DNA of 64,000 nt from Trichaptum fuscoviolaceum (Eukaryota > Basidiomycota > Agaricomycetes > Hymenochaetales > Trichaptaceae), in assembly GCA_910574455.1 (NCBI GenBank), contig CAJSYZ010000002.1, forward strand, positions 893,671-957,670. The letters are read 5' to 3'. This document shows positions 1 through 11,776 of this stretch, piece after piece. The position numbers were made by a program, and so were the translations under genes. A model generated the notes under the pieces. That model was not told the origin of the DNA. It saw only the letters and a program-made list of their open reading frames with translations, and searched no databases. Every line of letters starts with the position of its first letter. Within the stretch, counting starts at the first letter, position 1.

Positions 1-1686
1 CGGAAGACAAGATTTCTCTGCGCCTTTCCGGGGGAATTTCAATATCTCCTTTCGTTACTCTTACGTCGAGCTCATAGTACTCTGGGATCGGTGAGTGAAC
101 ATTCCGCACTGGCACAGGGTCACTTTCCGTTGTGGTGGAGAAGCCCGCGCTTGGCCGAGGGACCCGCTTCATGTCTGGTGGTGGCCAGGGCTGTTGAGCA
201 CTGTAATCTGAAGCGCCGAAACTCCGGAGAGAAATGGTCAGCCTGTTCACTACCGAGCATGCCAAACTGAAAGACGTCAGATATGTATAAAGCGATGATA
301 CCGTAAAGTCACAAACAAGATAGTTGGGCTAGGATAGGATGAGTTATAGATCAGTACAAAGTGAATAAAAAGAGGACAAAATTGCAGTACCTTGCCATGG
401 AATATTTGAGACCGTCCTATACATGATGAGTAGGGTCAGCATAAAGCATACAGATTTGATTCCAATTACTTACGGGCGCGAACAGGATCATCATTGCCCA
501 AGCAAAATTGGACGAGAATAATACACTGAAAGTATATTCAACAGATGGTCAAAATGAAGACGATGTCCATGCCACACCTATAATACACCATGCCATGGGA
601 CACGATAAGTGTTTTCACATTGCTTCGACCAACTCTTGCGGATGTCACAGTTTTATACCAGATTAGGAGGAACACTCCGGTGTCAAATATTGTTTGCATG
701 AACTGAAACGTAGCTGAACGGAGGTTGCCTCTGTTATACTCTGAGATCAGACGTCGGCCCCGGAAGGACTGGAGGCGGTGACGTACAATTTATCTGCTGT
801 CTGATCAATGCAGACTGTCGACAAATGGGGTTAAAGTCTTGAAACACTATGGCTAGTGTTATGACTGCACTTACTATGAAATGTCTCAATGCCCTGAACG
901 GCCTGCGGAATACGGAGAGCTGAGACCGATTTTAGTGATCTCAGTGGATACCCATAGACTGGTCGACTAACGGTGTCCTCCTGGTGTAGCGTATATCCAC
1001 AGCGCAACGCCTAGCTCGGCCGACAGGTAGATGGTGAGTATTACTGCGACAATCTTATTCCGTTCGTAGAGTGCGTATACTCTGAAAGCCTTTTGAGTAC
1101 ACGTAACCTTTAAGAGTGATCCTCTGGCTCACCTCAAAGCGATGACCATGTCAGGGGAGAACGTAAGAATAATACCCCCGGCGAAGGGGAGAAATGCTGC
1201 GAAGTGTACGCATCTAACCCGCGAAGGTCAACAACCGCACATCTTAACTGACGATAAGAACGCAAAACACACATCTATCGACAAGCTTAACGAACATGTA
1301 GAGGGAATGGATAACATGACGTACTTGTGCATTAAATATCGGGGATATAATAGCTGTTTCTCGAACTTGCATCAGCCCCTTAGCACAAACTAGGAATGGT
1401 CTGCCGCATCTACCTGTGACCATGATAGTCGTGACACAGAATGCATAGTACCGATTCTGCGGTGTTTGTAAATGAAAGTAAAGGAATTCCAGGCAAGAAA
1501 GTACGTACGATAAAGAATAGATATGTTACAAGCGTCCACCGTTTCTTCCAGATGTATTCAATCTTTAAGCCATTGGTGACATACAGTCAGCTGCACATCA
1601 GACTCGGGTGGAGATTAGATTACCTCCTCTGGTATCGTAAGGATATGGTCGTAAACGAGAAGTGTGAATATGCAAATTGCTGCATA
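1..1686 (-). CDS. DUF6533-family fungal membrane protein, partial (3' end off window)
   Basis: Multi-exon gene read on the minus strand. The exon at 1624-1686 encodes a hydrophobic start ending VYDHILTIPEE. It splices across 1563-1623 to IEYIWKKRWTLVTYLFF (1509-1562). Together these make the DUF6533 signature (aromatic-Y-D-h-h-L-T, then E-h-x-a-I-W-K-x-x-W). Further exons encode RVYALYERNK followed by a membrane span ending LWIYATPGG (around 990-1075), FDTGVFLLIWYK (around 650-710), and a hydrophilic tail containing NRLTISLRSFG (around 200-250). This order is that of the multi-pass 'DUF6533' proteins that are expanded in Agaricomycetes; their function is unknown. No stop codon is reached before base 1, so the C-terminus lies outside. 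The first exon, with the start codon, lies upstream of 1686 and I could not join it in phase. One candidate ATG is at 1882-1884. Confidence 0.72.
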
Positions 1687-2059
1687 CTATGAATACCTAA
1701 GATGAACAACTGATTCATCGTAAGCCAATGGCACTTTACCTTCGTTCCCAAACTACAGACGTATCAAGGAATCAAGCATCAGCTTCGGAAAGCTTATGAA
1801 CATAAGTAGATATCCTTACATCTCAGGACCCATTGTCTCTAGCATAGGAAGAAGAGCTTCATCTTCCACAGTGCTGTTGGCCATATCCAGTCCTCGCCGG
1901 CGTTTGAGGCGTTGAGGATAGGTGACCGGAGAAGGAAAATGAGGTTGAGAAGTGGGACTAGACTTGAGGGGCTTCCCCAGTACGCGAGCAGCTTGACTAT
2001 CCGCTAATATACATCCGCTTGATGAACAGGGCGCTTGCAGTGTCGTGAAACGGATAACT

Positions 2060-5000
2060 TTATCGTCGTGTTTCCTTCATTCCGTCATATACGAAAATTC
2101 GGATGTCCAATAACAGTCGTCCGCAAGTGATCAAAGGTAGGGCGAGCATCATGGACAACTTCCCCATCAAGAAGTTAGGCACCCACGGTCCGGTCTTCGA
2201 GGCATCAAGACGTTGCGGTACCGATGGAAGACCTATTCCGCTCAATTTCGAAACCTCAAAGCGGAATGCAGATTGTCCAAGCCAGGGCAAGTACTGCGCA
2301 ATTTCGGTCCATCGGGAGTCTTCCCAGATGAAAAAATGTCCAGTTATGCTGCGAAAATTCCATCTTTTCATCTGCGTCTTGCTTCGAGTTAGTGCGTCAA
2401 TAATGATGTGCCACAATCTGCTACTTGACAGTACCGCGGTATCAGTAAGATTGCCCGAGGTCAGCGCAGAGACGGACAGCTCGATCACACCGTCGATCAA
2501 ATCCAATGTGATGCGCGGGACACCGGTTAATATATGTATGTATGTGGAAATTTTATTCAGAAGTTCTACTCACGATTGCAAGTTCAATGTCAAGATTATG
2601 ATTTAAAGCACGAGAACTGCCCCGAATTAAGAAGTGAAGCAGTGTTGCGATGGAGACCAGATATTGATTGCCAGTCCAATGAGCGGTTTCCGATCTCCGA
2701 TCGTTCTGATGATCTAGGTACGCAAGTTCGTACTGGATCGGCAACTTGAAATACAACAGCAATAATAGTGAATTTCATCAGTGTCGTTTTGATACGTACA
2801 GGGGCAATCCATTAATGTGATACTGTTCTCCAACAAGTGCCTTTGTGGCGATCATCAACCGATCTAATCGACTGACGATACCATATGCTGTGGAGACACC
2901 TACGCTAAAGTACCTGTGCCACGCAATGAATATCATTGTCTATTTTTCTTGATACGAACTGTCCACTTACATATACTGCTCGTTCTCTAAAGTGTCAATT
3001 GTCAGGGTACGAGGTAATCCATAATCATCATCTTGCTCATCTCGGACTATATTCAAGCCATGATGGTGGGCAGTGAAACGATCTAAGAGAGGACAAGGGG
3101 TGACTTGGGGAAGAGGCGTTCCAGTCCTTAGAGAGGTTGATATCAAGCCTATGGTCCCTATTCAGATCACGTTTCAGGAATGCCCGGAGATAAACCTACT
3201 GATCACCGCTAATACATCCCCTTGAAATTCAGGTTCTAAAAAACGTGTTCGACGCAGAAAGGCTTTTGCCCACGGTAGCTCAAGGTGCTCCGTGACTGAT
3301 CGTAGATGCGAAAGCAGGTACGCAATTTCTCTTTTACGTGGATATGAGACACGAGGAACAATGGCATTTCCAAATACTCACATTTGTATTTCATGGATCG
3401 TGGTGTAACGTTCCTTCGGCCATTTGCCGCGCAGTGAAAACTGAATTCAGTCTTAGCAACAACAAAAAGAGATAAATAAGCAACAGGAAATACCTCGTAA
3501 GAGACATTTTGCTTTAGCACCAAGTTTCGCTTCAGCTTCAAGCGCACTGCTATAAGACCTCGCACAATATCGTCAGCTTGAGACCCATTTGGCACTGTAG
3601 CGTAAGACACGATGTCACAATACAATTGACCAATTTGCTCTGCGGTGGTCGCATATGTGGTTCGCAAATAACGACGAAGCGTTGTTGAAGGTGGAAAGAA
3701 TGAAAGTATGCTAAGATCGCCGCACGTTAGCGAAGAAGCTAAAGCCATGGGACACACTTACAAGGCTACTGTCACGCCTATAGTTACAAGTACGAAGCGT
3801 TTCTGAAACAGAAAAGTCTTAATAGTCGATCAGATACGCTGTGAGGCGATATTCACCCATGCTACAGATAACCCCCAACCTTTGAGACCAGAAACGTTAG
3901 AAACTGGTCCCAGAATGAAATATACTGACTTACCGGCATTCGATAAAGTGGGAAAGTGCGTGTCCTGCCACGAATATCCAACTACAAGCACTATGGTTAC
4001 GAAGAAAATCGTAAGAGTCATAGGGCTTGCAGGAAAATACAATCTTCCAAAGAAGAAGACCGGAAAGCAAACAGCTGTGACTGCAGCTAGACCATACGGA
4101 TTCCCCCTACCACTTCCGGTTGATATGTGCCTTTTGATTCTAACCATTAGCTGTGGCATTCTATTCATCGCTGCTTGACGCACCACATTGCGCTGCCTAT
4201 CAAACCTCCAAGGAAGGTTGCTGTTACTCGGGAAGACCAGCCGAATGCCGTATCACCTCGGAATCGACTTAGCGTCAACTGTCCAATAACACTGAAAAAA
4301 GGATTATTAGTTTGCATCGACTCCTTAAGTTTCAAGTATACTTACATAGCCCAAACAGATCGGTTGACTGGTGTGGACGTTAGCCGACTTTCTGTCGCAG
4401 AAGCATAACAACTTACCATAAGCAAAATGTGCTGAGCTCTTGAAGTAATTGGGGAGACTAAGCAAGACTACGGGAGTTATTTTGGTATGTAGAATGTCTA
4501 ACACGAATTCGCTTACTTGTAAGAATACCTGCCTTAAAGCCGAATACGGCGTTCCCGTGTCCGAGTGCGCCAACGGAGCTATAAAAGATAGTTCCGAGAG
4601 CCTCCAGCTTGCTACTTGGAGGCAAGGCATCGGGATCGCGCCTTCGCGGTTGGCTTAAAGCTTCGTCGCTGTGTGACTCCGGATCAATCCCAGGAATTAT
4701 ATCTTATGAAGTTTGCATTAGACCAAACAACGTAACCCTTATTTCCCACTCGACTCACCAGGGTCCTCGTCTTCATTATGTCCGATAGTTGTGTCATTCG
4801 GTTCCCATTTGCTCCAGATAAATAATTTACGCCACGGAAGGACCGGAAGCCACAATCGGCTCCTCCTTCTGGATTTTTCCAGATCAACCATTTCATTGAG
4901 CTGCGTAGATGATTATTGATTTAGTTTAACGTTTGACTCATGTGAATATGCTTACCAACTCCAGTAAATGGGACGAGAAGATGATGAGGTGATACTGGTA

Positions 5001-7335
5001 TAGATAGCTCTGAAATAAATATCGATGCGGAGGAGGGTCTTCTGCTTCAGGATCGTCTTTAGATCTCGGATTAAGAGAGTCGCGATACATATCGAGAACG
5101 CGGTGCCTACGTAAGACGTTAGCACCGAGCATGACACAACCCGTAAAACATACCGTTTTTTGTTCCGGAACTCGTCTAATGATTTTTGTAGTCGCGCTTT
5201 CATATCCTCATGCTGCTTGATAGTATCCTCCCAGGATAAGGACTTCTCCCTCAGAAAGAGCTTGAAGAACCTTTCCTGATTCATCCGTTCCAGCCACGAC
5301 ACGATGTGATCTAATGCTTCTACATTGCAGGCCAGGAGTTCCTCTGCACTCTGTTTCAGAAGACCCAATATGTGTGTTATATATTCACCCGAAGATGGGT
5401 GGGTCAAGCGTGTTTCCAAGTTCAGATATCGCTGAGACTCGAATACACCCACCGGATTCTCCGCTGAGCGTTCGACAATCTCCTGAAAGAGAGAAGACGG
5501 GTGTTGAATGTGCATTATAAATGAAGCTGGTAGGTGTCGGTGGTGGTGGCGATGGTGACTCGCACTACGAGGCAGGTGGAAGGAGTAGTGGAGAAGACTA
5601 TGCTTGTGAGAACGCCTCTGGCGCGTGCTTGAGGAGATGGATGCGTTTGACGCAAGGTTTGCCTCATCTCCTGAATGTCGAGTGGGTGATGGTGGCCGTG
5701 AGGATGCTCGTGAAACCATAGGAGTGGAAACCGGTGTGGAAAGACGTGATAGTGCTGGAGTGCCCGGTTGTTTATCAACAACTGGATCGATTATTTTGAA
5801 GTAAAATGCCATCCCGTTGGCGCGTACTGCCATTCGCCTCGCGAGCTCGTGCAACCGTGAGAAGTCTTTGGACCCAAATCGACCCCAAGAAACGTCTTTC
5901 TTCATAAGACGACTTGAAGCAGCAAGCGGCGCAAGAGCAGCTTCCGCTGCAGCTATATTTTTCATGAAAGGTTGCGGATCAAAATCGTCAGACATAGGTG
6001 GAGTATCGAGAAGGTCCGCCTGAGTCCGTATGGCTTTCGATAGCGGCCGAAACACGCCTTGAAATCGCTTGATGAACTGCGCATTGATTGTCTCAGGAAA
6101 AACCAAGACCGAGCAAGCTATGGCTACCGCAGAATGGAAGGCCAAGGGAATAAGGACCTGTTCACCAATCTAGTCGTGTAAGTTGAGCTATAGTGAATGA
6201 TAAAGAGGTGGCGACAGTTGCTTACTACGTAAGTGGGATAAGGAAACATGGGAGCCACGGTAAGGGAAATATCTTCAAAGAAATTCAATAAAGGTGTTGC
6301 ATGATTTTCCGGTTGCTTTACCTATCATGATGCAGGAAAGTATCATAGGTATGATGTAGGGACCCGGACCGATGCGTGCCCTCAAATATAACAATAATGA
6401 GGTGCCGATGAATAGAAAAACTCCACAAATAACTGCAGGCTTAGCAAAAGTTCAGCGACGCATACCAGCGAAGTAAATGTTGGCACCTACCCAAGCTTCG
6501 ATGAACCTTCCAGAGAAGATTTCGGCCTGTGTGACTTGGAGATTGAAATCTTTCCGAGCGAGATTGGATAGCCGAATACCCAAAGCCGACCACCTAGAAA
6601 TGGGCCTTGAGTCAATATTGTCAAACGAGTATCAACTTCAGATACATACGCGAAGGAAATAGTGGCAAAAAGGAGGATAGCTATTTCTCTCTCAATTACT
6701 GCAGTGAATGGGTCGGTCGGAGGTGACAGGAACGCGGCTAAGATGACAGAATAAGCTATTATTTCATCACCATGAAACGAGGATCAACTAACCTACAAGG
6801 ATCAAGAAGCTGGCCTACTCCAAGTTAGATATCATATCAACATCTTAGACTTCGTATTGCTTACTTGACCCATGGCGCGTTCAGTCTTTGGGACGACCAT
6901 TAGAATCAGAGAAACCCAGGCGGCCACGGCTCCTCGAATGGCGGGTTTGACGTGCGTTGCATCGAGATTATTCGTAGCCCACGAAACATCCAAAATAGGG
7001 AAGATACTTTTGAGTTTATCGAAATGATTTGAAGAAGATAAACTGGGGATGTTTATTTTGGGAATCTGTGACGAAGGTCTCGACGATTTGAAGAACCCGT
7101 TTCTTTGCTTTTCTTCGTTCTCCGGTGCTCGCCTGCTACCTGTCGCACCTGCATCCAAGTTCATAGCTGATGCGCCCGGGATTATTGCTTCCTCTCCATC
7201 TCCTGGTAGTTGCAGACGTAGCCTTGGTCGATTATCTTGACTTCGTGAAGCCACAGTAGTTATGTCGCCAAGTTCGACATCCGGATCAGCAACCCTTCGA
7301 GGTGGAGTAGCATCTCTGCTGGTATCAAATGACAT
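2060..7335 (-). CDS. Large DUF2421 / ER-transporter-6TM membrane protein (aromatic acid exporter-like)
   Basis: One long intron-rich gene. The start chosen is the ATG at 7333-7335 (MSFDTSRDATPPRR); the reading frame just upstream has no other ATG. Order: a charged cytosolic N-terminus; a first membrane block starting AIRGAVAAWVSLILMVVPKT (around 6840-6960) and continuing to about 6150, matching the 'putative ER transporter 6TM N-terminal' domain; a soluble helical and Ser/His-rich middle (around 4950-6130); a second membrane block with NPYGLAAVTAVCFPVFFFGR and VLVVGYSWQDTHFP (around 3940-4130), which resembles FUSC/aromatic acid exporter repeats; then a C-terminal DUF2421 region with TTAEQIGQLYCDIVSY (around 3590-3660), ending at 2060. 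Family members are fungal multi-pass proteins related to brefeldin A sensitivity factors. Their transport substrate is not established, so export of an organic anion is only inferred. The gene is divergent from the PIN-like carrier at 8065. Confidence 0.85.
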
Positions 7336-8064
7336 TCGCACCCAGTAGTGCGCGGAATCGCGCGCCTACAGCTAGGATTTGGCAGCAGAACGCCAATGGT
7401 GGTGCGGATGCAAGAAGTCACGGTACATTCAACACGGGTCGAATCTACAGTCGGGCTGCCCGTGCCAGTGGCACCACGTGACTCGGATTGCTTCTGTAAA
7501 AGTTCCATTTTAGTCAAAAATATGGTTCCAATGATACCTTCACCATGACTGGTTCTTCTCTCTCCTCGCTTGTGGGGTGACTTGAATACTACGAAGGCTA
7601 GTCGGGTCTTCTGTGTTATCTTGGTTCCATGTCATCCAAGTCTGTAAGTGAAATCCGAGAGAAAAGCGCGGAAGAAATGATCCGAAGTCCTGAAGGTAAG
7701 GGTCTTACTACTTTAAGTAAGAAAGTCTTGATATCCTCTAACTTTAAAGTAGTGATAGACGCCCGAATGGCGAAGATCAGCGCCCAGAAGTCATCAGAAC
7801 AGCTTTTATGCATTTCCGGTCTCTCTGAGCTACCTTCTACTACGTCCTTTAATCGCAGCTTTCGTATTCCAGAAACTTGCTTTGAAGCAAGTTTACCCAA
7901 AGATTGAGATCCATGAGGCCGATCGACTTGAACGACCGGTCCGGACCTCAGGCTGCTCTCACCATGTTCAGTTCGGACGTAAGAAATCGAGCTTTAAAAG
8001 ACCCTAGAATTCCGAGTCATTTCTTCTGTGAACATTCACTACTCCCCATTCTTCCCATCGAGCG
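7336..8064. other. Intergenic region between two divergent transporter genes
   Basis: About 730 bp separates the start codons of the DUF2421 protein (minus) and the PIN-like carrier (plus), so it must hold both promoters. Short overlapping reading frames exist on both strands at about 7616-7907. Neither shows a recognisable domain and both are open over the same bases, so I do not call a gene. I saw no clear TATA box. Confidence 0.4.
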
Positions 8065-10248
8065 ATGTTGTCTGCTGGAGCGTTGATATGGGTTTCAGTA
8101 CGGCCTCTGCTTCGTCTGTGAGTTGTGATCTACACATTCCGAAGATATAAACACTGATTGAATCAGCCTCATATGCACATCCTCGGGATACCTTATCACC
8201 AAGGCGGACATATTCCCGCTCATCGCCGCACGAGGCACTGGACAGATTATACTCGTAAGTTGTTTCTCGCGCGTCTCCGTGTTACTCACTAAAATTACTT
8301 GGTCTGTGATGTTGTTCATAGAATATAGCATATCCGAGCCTAATGTTTTCCAAGATCGTTCCAGCATTCAACTCTACAATGTCAGTGCATTGGGTAAGAC
8401 ACTCGTCGTGAACATTACTCCGCCAGCGTAACTTCTACTGCACCTTACTAGGTCCTCTGGTCCTCGTTGCGTTTATCTACGAATTTCTCGGTGTCGCTAT
8501 CGCATGGCTCGTGAAACAGTTCTGCTGGGTTCCACACCGGTTTCGGTATGGGATCATAGTCGCCGGCGGGTGGGGAAATTACGGAGACGTTCGTGAGTGT
8601 CCTAAGTTGACAAATCGCTTTTGATGATAGAACCTAAGCCTTGTTTTCAGCCACGGCGGTAATCATGAGTATTACAGCTGCTGCGCCCTTCAATCCTTCT
8701 ACCGATCAAACACTTTCCGTCGCCTACATTTCCGCCTTTATCCTTGTCTTTGTTGTGAGCACACTGTCTGTTATCCCTGTAGTTTATCGCTCTTCAGGAT
8801 GCATGCCAATCCCTCGGCCCGCTCCTTGTCATTTACTGTCTTTCGCCTGCGAAGTGACTCACCTTACTCCACGCTCTGCTCCTTCGTTCTCAGATAACTC
8901 TATTCCCCATGGGAGGTCACCGACTAATAGCTCTCGATTACGATGGCCCCGAGGTCGATGACGTCGAAGTACGGATGTCTATGCGAGCGAAAGCTCAAGA
9001 AACGTTTCGGAAGTGGACTCGACAAGCCTCAAACCTCCGGCGTCGGTTCACATCTTCTGTAGACGAGCATCAGCCGAGGAGACAATCGAAGGAGAAGCTT
9101 CAACAATCTGATTCTGATGACCAGGACCTCGAGAAGGCGGCAGAGAAATATGAGGCGGAGTTTGCCTCCCGTACATCCATCGACGAAGTAGTAGATGAGC
9201 TTGGGCAGTACGCTGCCACCGCGCTTTCGCATCGGCATATCAGCTACGCATATGGGGATCGAGCTGGGACATCTAGAGTCTCGAGTGCGAAGCACGTGTC
9301 GTTCCTCCCATCTTCGCAAGATGACTCGACAGCTGTACCGACCGATACGCAACCTTCGCGTGTCTGCTCGCCTGCACACACGAATGCTTTTCCATCACGC
9401 GCCCCCTCCCCTGCGCCTTCAGCGACACAATTTGACGGAGATCAGGGCCTAGCTCTCAAATCGTCTCTATCAAAAGGCGCGAGTGTGGGAATCGCGCCTG
9501 TTCCAGAAAGTGTTGGTCCGTCGACAACTGTCCCTCCTCGTTCGCGAAGCACCGCACACCGGACTTTAGCGCATGCACGCACGATGTTTTACTCCCTCCT
9601 CACTCCCCAAGCGCTCGCTATCCTCGTCGCGCTTCCGATTGCGCTTATCAAGCCTCTTAAAGGTTTATTTGTCGCCATAGAAAACTCTCCGATACCCAAC
9701 GCACCGGACGGACAACCACCACTCGCCTTTATCTTGGACACCTGCACGTTCATCGGTGCTGCCAGCGTGCCTTTGGGGCTAATTTGCTTGGGGTCTGCGC
9801 TTGCTCGAATGGATATACCTCTCAAGCAATGGAGAGATCTTCCAATTGCTGCCATATCGTGGCTTGCTATTGGAAAGATGCTTGTCATGCCGGTATTGGG
9901 TGTTTTGATCACTGAGGGCCTTGTGCACGGTGGTCTAATCAAAGAAGAGCAAAAGGTGCTTCGATTTGTTTGCATGTGAGCCGTTTCCCGCCTGCAGCGC
10001 ACGAGGGAACATTGACATGTCGTGACTTAGTTTCTTCTCTTGTGTCCCTACGGCAACAACTCAAGTATATATCATTCTTACGAAGTGCATAAATACAAAA
10101 CTCACCTTATTTCCAGGTCTTCCTAACGCAAGTGTACTCCGGGACGGGTAGTGCAGGGCACCTTTCTGCATTCCTCATCCCCCAATACGCACTGATGTTT
10201 ATCTCCATGACTGCTCTCACAGCATACTCACTTGAACTCATCTTCTGA
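8065..10248 (+). CDS. PIN-like auxin efflux carrier family membrane transporter
   Basis: The start ATG at 8065 (MLSAGALIWVSV) opens a small exon. Splicing then gives LLICTSSGYLITKADIFP, NIAYPSLMFSKIVPAF, PLVLVAFIYEFLGVAIAWLV, GIIVAGGWGNYGDV and TAVIMSITAAAPF: the N-terminal five-helix half of the auxin efflux carrier (PF03547) fold. A long Ser/Pro-rich hydrophilic loop follows (about 8960-9580), as in fungal and plant members. The C-terminal membrane half contains FIGAASVPLGLICLGSALAR and ends FFSCVPTATTQ, then VFLTQVYSGTGSAGHLSAF, with stop at 10246-10248. The donor after RFVC lies at 9975/9976 and the acceptor precedes TTTCTTCTC. Fungal homologs are ER or plasma-membrane carriers with uncertain substrates; the name does not prove auxin transport. 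The 8754-8890 intron is longer than its neighbours and could hide a short exon. Confidence 0.88.
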
Positions 10249-10534
10249 CATCATTCACGACGCGCACGGCGCATCAGGAAATATAGATTCCACGCTTACT
10301 TAGAGTATTAGAGCAACTGCTTTTCCACACAATACAGTATACTGCAAAATATAATCTTGTTCAGACACTTTGGAGTATCCAAGAAAGTGATGTCAGAAAA
10401 CGAGCTGAATATGTGGAATACGATAAAGAAATACATACTACATACGTCCAATATTTACAGTACAACCGTGCTGCACGAAGGAAAGGAAAGGAAACAAAAG
10501 AGAATGTGGTGGAAGCAGCGCACAAGTCCTTTGT

Positions 10535-11456
10535 CTAGTGCAGTTTCTCCCACAAGATGATGCCAATAAGGAGAACGAGGACGATGATGATGGCCACAGT
10601 GATGACTCTTTGCTGGTACATTCTGCAGAATTTAAATCCATCTACACGTAAGTAAACGGCATAAAGTTCCTCGAGAAGAAGGAAGGAGAACGCACCGTCG
10701 TATCATCTTCTTCAGCGTGCCCGACGCCCTATCAATAGACGTGTCCGCAGTACGTAGCTAGTAATAGCAGTAACCGTCAAACAAATGGTATAAAGCCTGG
10801 ATGGCGTTGACGTACAGTATCCCTCGCGTTCTGAATCTGCTCCCTTTGGCCCCTCAGCGACCTCAGAATATCCGCGCCCTGTTCTTCTGTCTCCAACGCC
10901 ACACGATGGGAATCTTGTAGTCTCCTTGACCCATCCTCCAACAACGCTGTGCCAGCAAGTAGACGTGTCCGATCACTCGACTGTGCATCGTCAGGCAAGT
11001 CGCGGAACGGTGACCCGCCGACGTCTGACAGCAGCTCCGCGCGCGCATTCTTTGCGTGTAGTTCCCGGGCGAGCTTCTTGTACCGTTGAAGGTCAGCTTT
11101 CGCTGCCTTGGCTCGTGCGCTGTAGGATGCTTTGATGGACTGCGGCATCCCTTGGATTTCTATCTCCATTTGCGAGACCTAGCGTTTACAGAATGAGATG
11201 GATCGAAAGCTTTCATGGCACCGGGAATGATGCCTACCAGCTCATCCGCTTCGTCCAGCTCCATTTCTACCCGTCGTAATGCAGTCTTCCTTTGCTCTGA
11301 AAAGCTAGAATTAGCCAACGTCATACATCCCAACAACCTACACGAACCTCCACGGTCACTTTTGCCATCACCCTCGACTTTCTCTCGTATTGTCTCGATT
11401 ATATCCTGAAAATCATGCTCGTACGAGTCGAATAGGGCCGTTGGCGAATTGTCCAT
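10535..11456 (-). CDS. VTI1: Vesicle SNARE of the VTI1 family
   Basis: The protein starts MDNSPTALFDSYEHDFQ at the ATG 11454-11456, the characteristic Vti1 N-terminus. It continues through a three-helix N-terminal domain (ALRRVEMELDEADELVGIIP, then IEIQGMPQSIKASYSARAKA). The SNARE motif includes GSRRLQDSHRVALETEEQGA and ILRSLRGQREQIQNARDT; ADTSIDRASGTLKKMIRR follows. The last exon encodes MYQQRVITVAIIIVLVLL, a C-terminal tail anchor, with stop at 10535-10537. Vti1 proteins are Qb-SNAREs acting in Golgi, endosome and vacuole membrane fusion. The SNARE core, anchor and total size are complete. Several short introns interrupt it, one of them just before the anchor. Confidence 0.95.
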
Positions 11457-11776
11457 CGTGCGTGGAGGTAGTCAAGTATCAAGTTGTTGAACCGACGTAT
11501 GGATGAGCACTTACACACGCATTACCGAAAACGGTACTATATAGGCGCCCATGTTTTGGAACTTTTGGAACTGAATTTAGACAGAATTGGTACTTTATGC
11601 TTATCCTACAACATATATGCCTAGCAATCTAGTTCTATGATTGAAGTAAAGTACAATATCTAGACCGGTACCCATACTACTAGCATTGTTTTAGTTCATG
11701 CATTCCTAGCATTCTACACGTCCATTCGGGTTCAAATCTATCAGAATCACTGACTTTAAAGAAGTAAAATAAGTAC
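11457..11776. other. Intergenic region
   Basis: About 320 bp, AT-rich, between the VTI1 start and the stop of the next minus-strand gene. It should contain the VTI1 promoter and the upstream gene's 3' end. No conserved motif or coding pattern was seen. Confidence 0.4.

Noticed and set aside
2103..2606. Long plus-strand reading frame
   Set aside because: It mirrors the last exon of the DUF2421 transporter on the minus strand, which continues the family pattern; the plus frame has no recognisable domain.
7616..7907. Overlapping frames of about 92-94 codons on both strands
   Set aside because: Both are open over the same bases with no domain or splice support, so neither can be preferred.
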